Positions 63,198 through 64,000 of a stretch of 64,000 bases of DNA are shown one piece after another. The notes below the pieces were generated by a model, which saw only the letters and a list, made by a program, of their open reading frames with translations, was not told the origin of the DNA and made no database searches. The translations under genes were made by a program, and so were the position numbers. The first letter of the stretch is position 1. Each line of letters opens with the position of its first letter. Source of the stretch: Loripinus fragilis (lineage: Eukaryota > Mollusca > Bivalvia > Lucinida > Lucinidae). The DNA lies in the NCBI GenBank assembly GCA_964019695.1, contig OZ026520.1, forward strand, positions 30,104,120 to 30,168,119, read 5' to 3'.

Positions 63198-63465
63198 CTA
63201 CATGTTATTCTTATTAATTATCATGCTCTCTTGAACGCATTGAACGCTCTTAAACAAATTCATCCAAAAGTAACAGTATGCAGCAAAACAATCTTCATCT
63301 ATAATAGTACTGTTAGATACGTTGCTTAATTTCAAATATATTGATATATAGTACAGTGATATCACTAGACCAATGGCTGCCAAAAGACCTCCCAGGCTTT
63401 GTTCATTATGGTCTTCAACAAACTCTTTATGTAATCCACAAAGATATATCTTAGCTCTTCAGCAG
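63198..63465 (-). other. Weak candidate terminal exon
   Basis: A TTTGATATTGCAG acceptor-like site precedes a minus-strand frame VSAEELRYIFVDYIKSLLKT then IMNKAWEVFWQPLV and a stop (about 63463 to 63362). An overlapping frame is open from about 63440 to 63198 with a hydrophobic segment (LLAAIGLVISLYYISIYL). I recognise neither. It could be the last exon of a gene beyond the window edge, or chance. Confidence 0.2.
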
Positions 63466-63469
63466 ATAC

Positions 63470-64000
63470 CCTGCAATATCAAAGTATACTACGTTACCTT
63501 AAAATACAGGAATTCTAAAGTGATATTAAATTAGTTCTTATTCTTACATGTAGTTTTTAATTGAACGCAAATGACTTGCAGTATAATTGTATCTAATAAA
63601 GACACCTATTTTTACAGTTTAACGAGTAAAGAGTGGTGCTGTCTCTATCTCAGCTTTCAGAGAGATGGCCCATCGTATTGGGCATGTTGGCAGGATGAGA
63701 TTTGTTTCACATGAGACAAACCTAGTTTTTTGTGGGGGCATTTAGTCTATTATATTCTTCTATTCCTTCTCACTTCCTCTGTGAGGAGCCCTGATATGAC
63801 TGAAATTTTGTTTACTGGGATATTAATCCTTAAATTAATCAACCAATTCAAATGAATATTACAGCAATCTTAATTCAACGTATCTTAGCATTTCAGGCTT
63901 AAGTTTGATTATTTATGACATTTTGGACAAATATAGACCCATATCATAAGTTTTATATCATAATATATGTTACCTTAAAATTGACAGAACATGGGAAGTG
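63470..64000. other. Right edge of the window
   Basis: AT-rich sequence. No gene or repeat recognised. Confidence 0.35.

Overview
This is animal nuclear DNA, AT-rich and crowded with transposons, most likely from a mollusc and probably a bivalve. That assignment is inference. It rests on a spliced animal alpha-L-fucosidase gene, on the LINE, tRNA-SINE and hairpin-MITE families, and on many GACA/GACG-edged tandem repeats. I see no bacterial-style operon, rRNA, functional tRNA or CRISPR.

The one host gene I can support is a lysosomal/secreted alpha-L-fucosidase (GH29) on the minus strand, from 57868 down to 28207. Eight coding exons join with canonical GT-AG borders and compatible phases into a 465-residue protein. 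The nucleophile Asp is in exon 4 and the acid/base Glu in exon 6. The first coding exon exists twice: exon 1a at 57510-57868 and exon 1b at 54206-54564. The copies have the same length, donor and phase, and about 85% protein identity, but 1b lacks a conserved active-site-region Glu.

1-27 kb is a graveyard of mobile elements. A degenerate L2-like LINE (1-1620) lies beside a nearly intact 6-kb I/Nimb-like non-LTR retrotransposon (1878-7853), which has a 14-bp target-site duplication, a frameshifted ORF1 and an open ORF2 with endonuclease, reverse transcriptase and RNase H. Then come a decayed reverse transcriptase on the minus strand (8169-10200) with an in-frame 252-bp internal duplication, a diverged duplicated segment holding a retroposed hairpin (12065-12279), a long near-perfect hairpin (14892-15071), an L2-like tail (15560-16300), a minus-strand LINE remnant (16375-18600), and a 168-bp satellite (23862-25660) split by a 617-bp TIR element.

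28-58 kb is the fucosidase locus. Its introns are packed with tRNA-derived SINEs, hairpin MITEs and tandem repeats. MITE ends lie 13-14 nt upstream of three different 3' splice sites. 58-64 kb holds a 40-bp minisatellite, a nested 782-bp TIR element, GACA microsatellites and a mariner-like MITE, plus one weak candidate exon near 63.4 kb.
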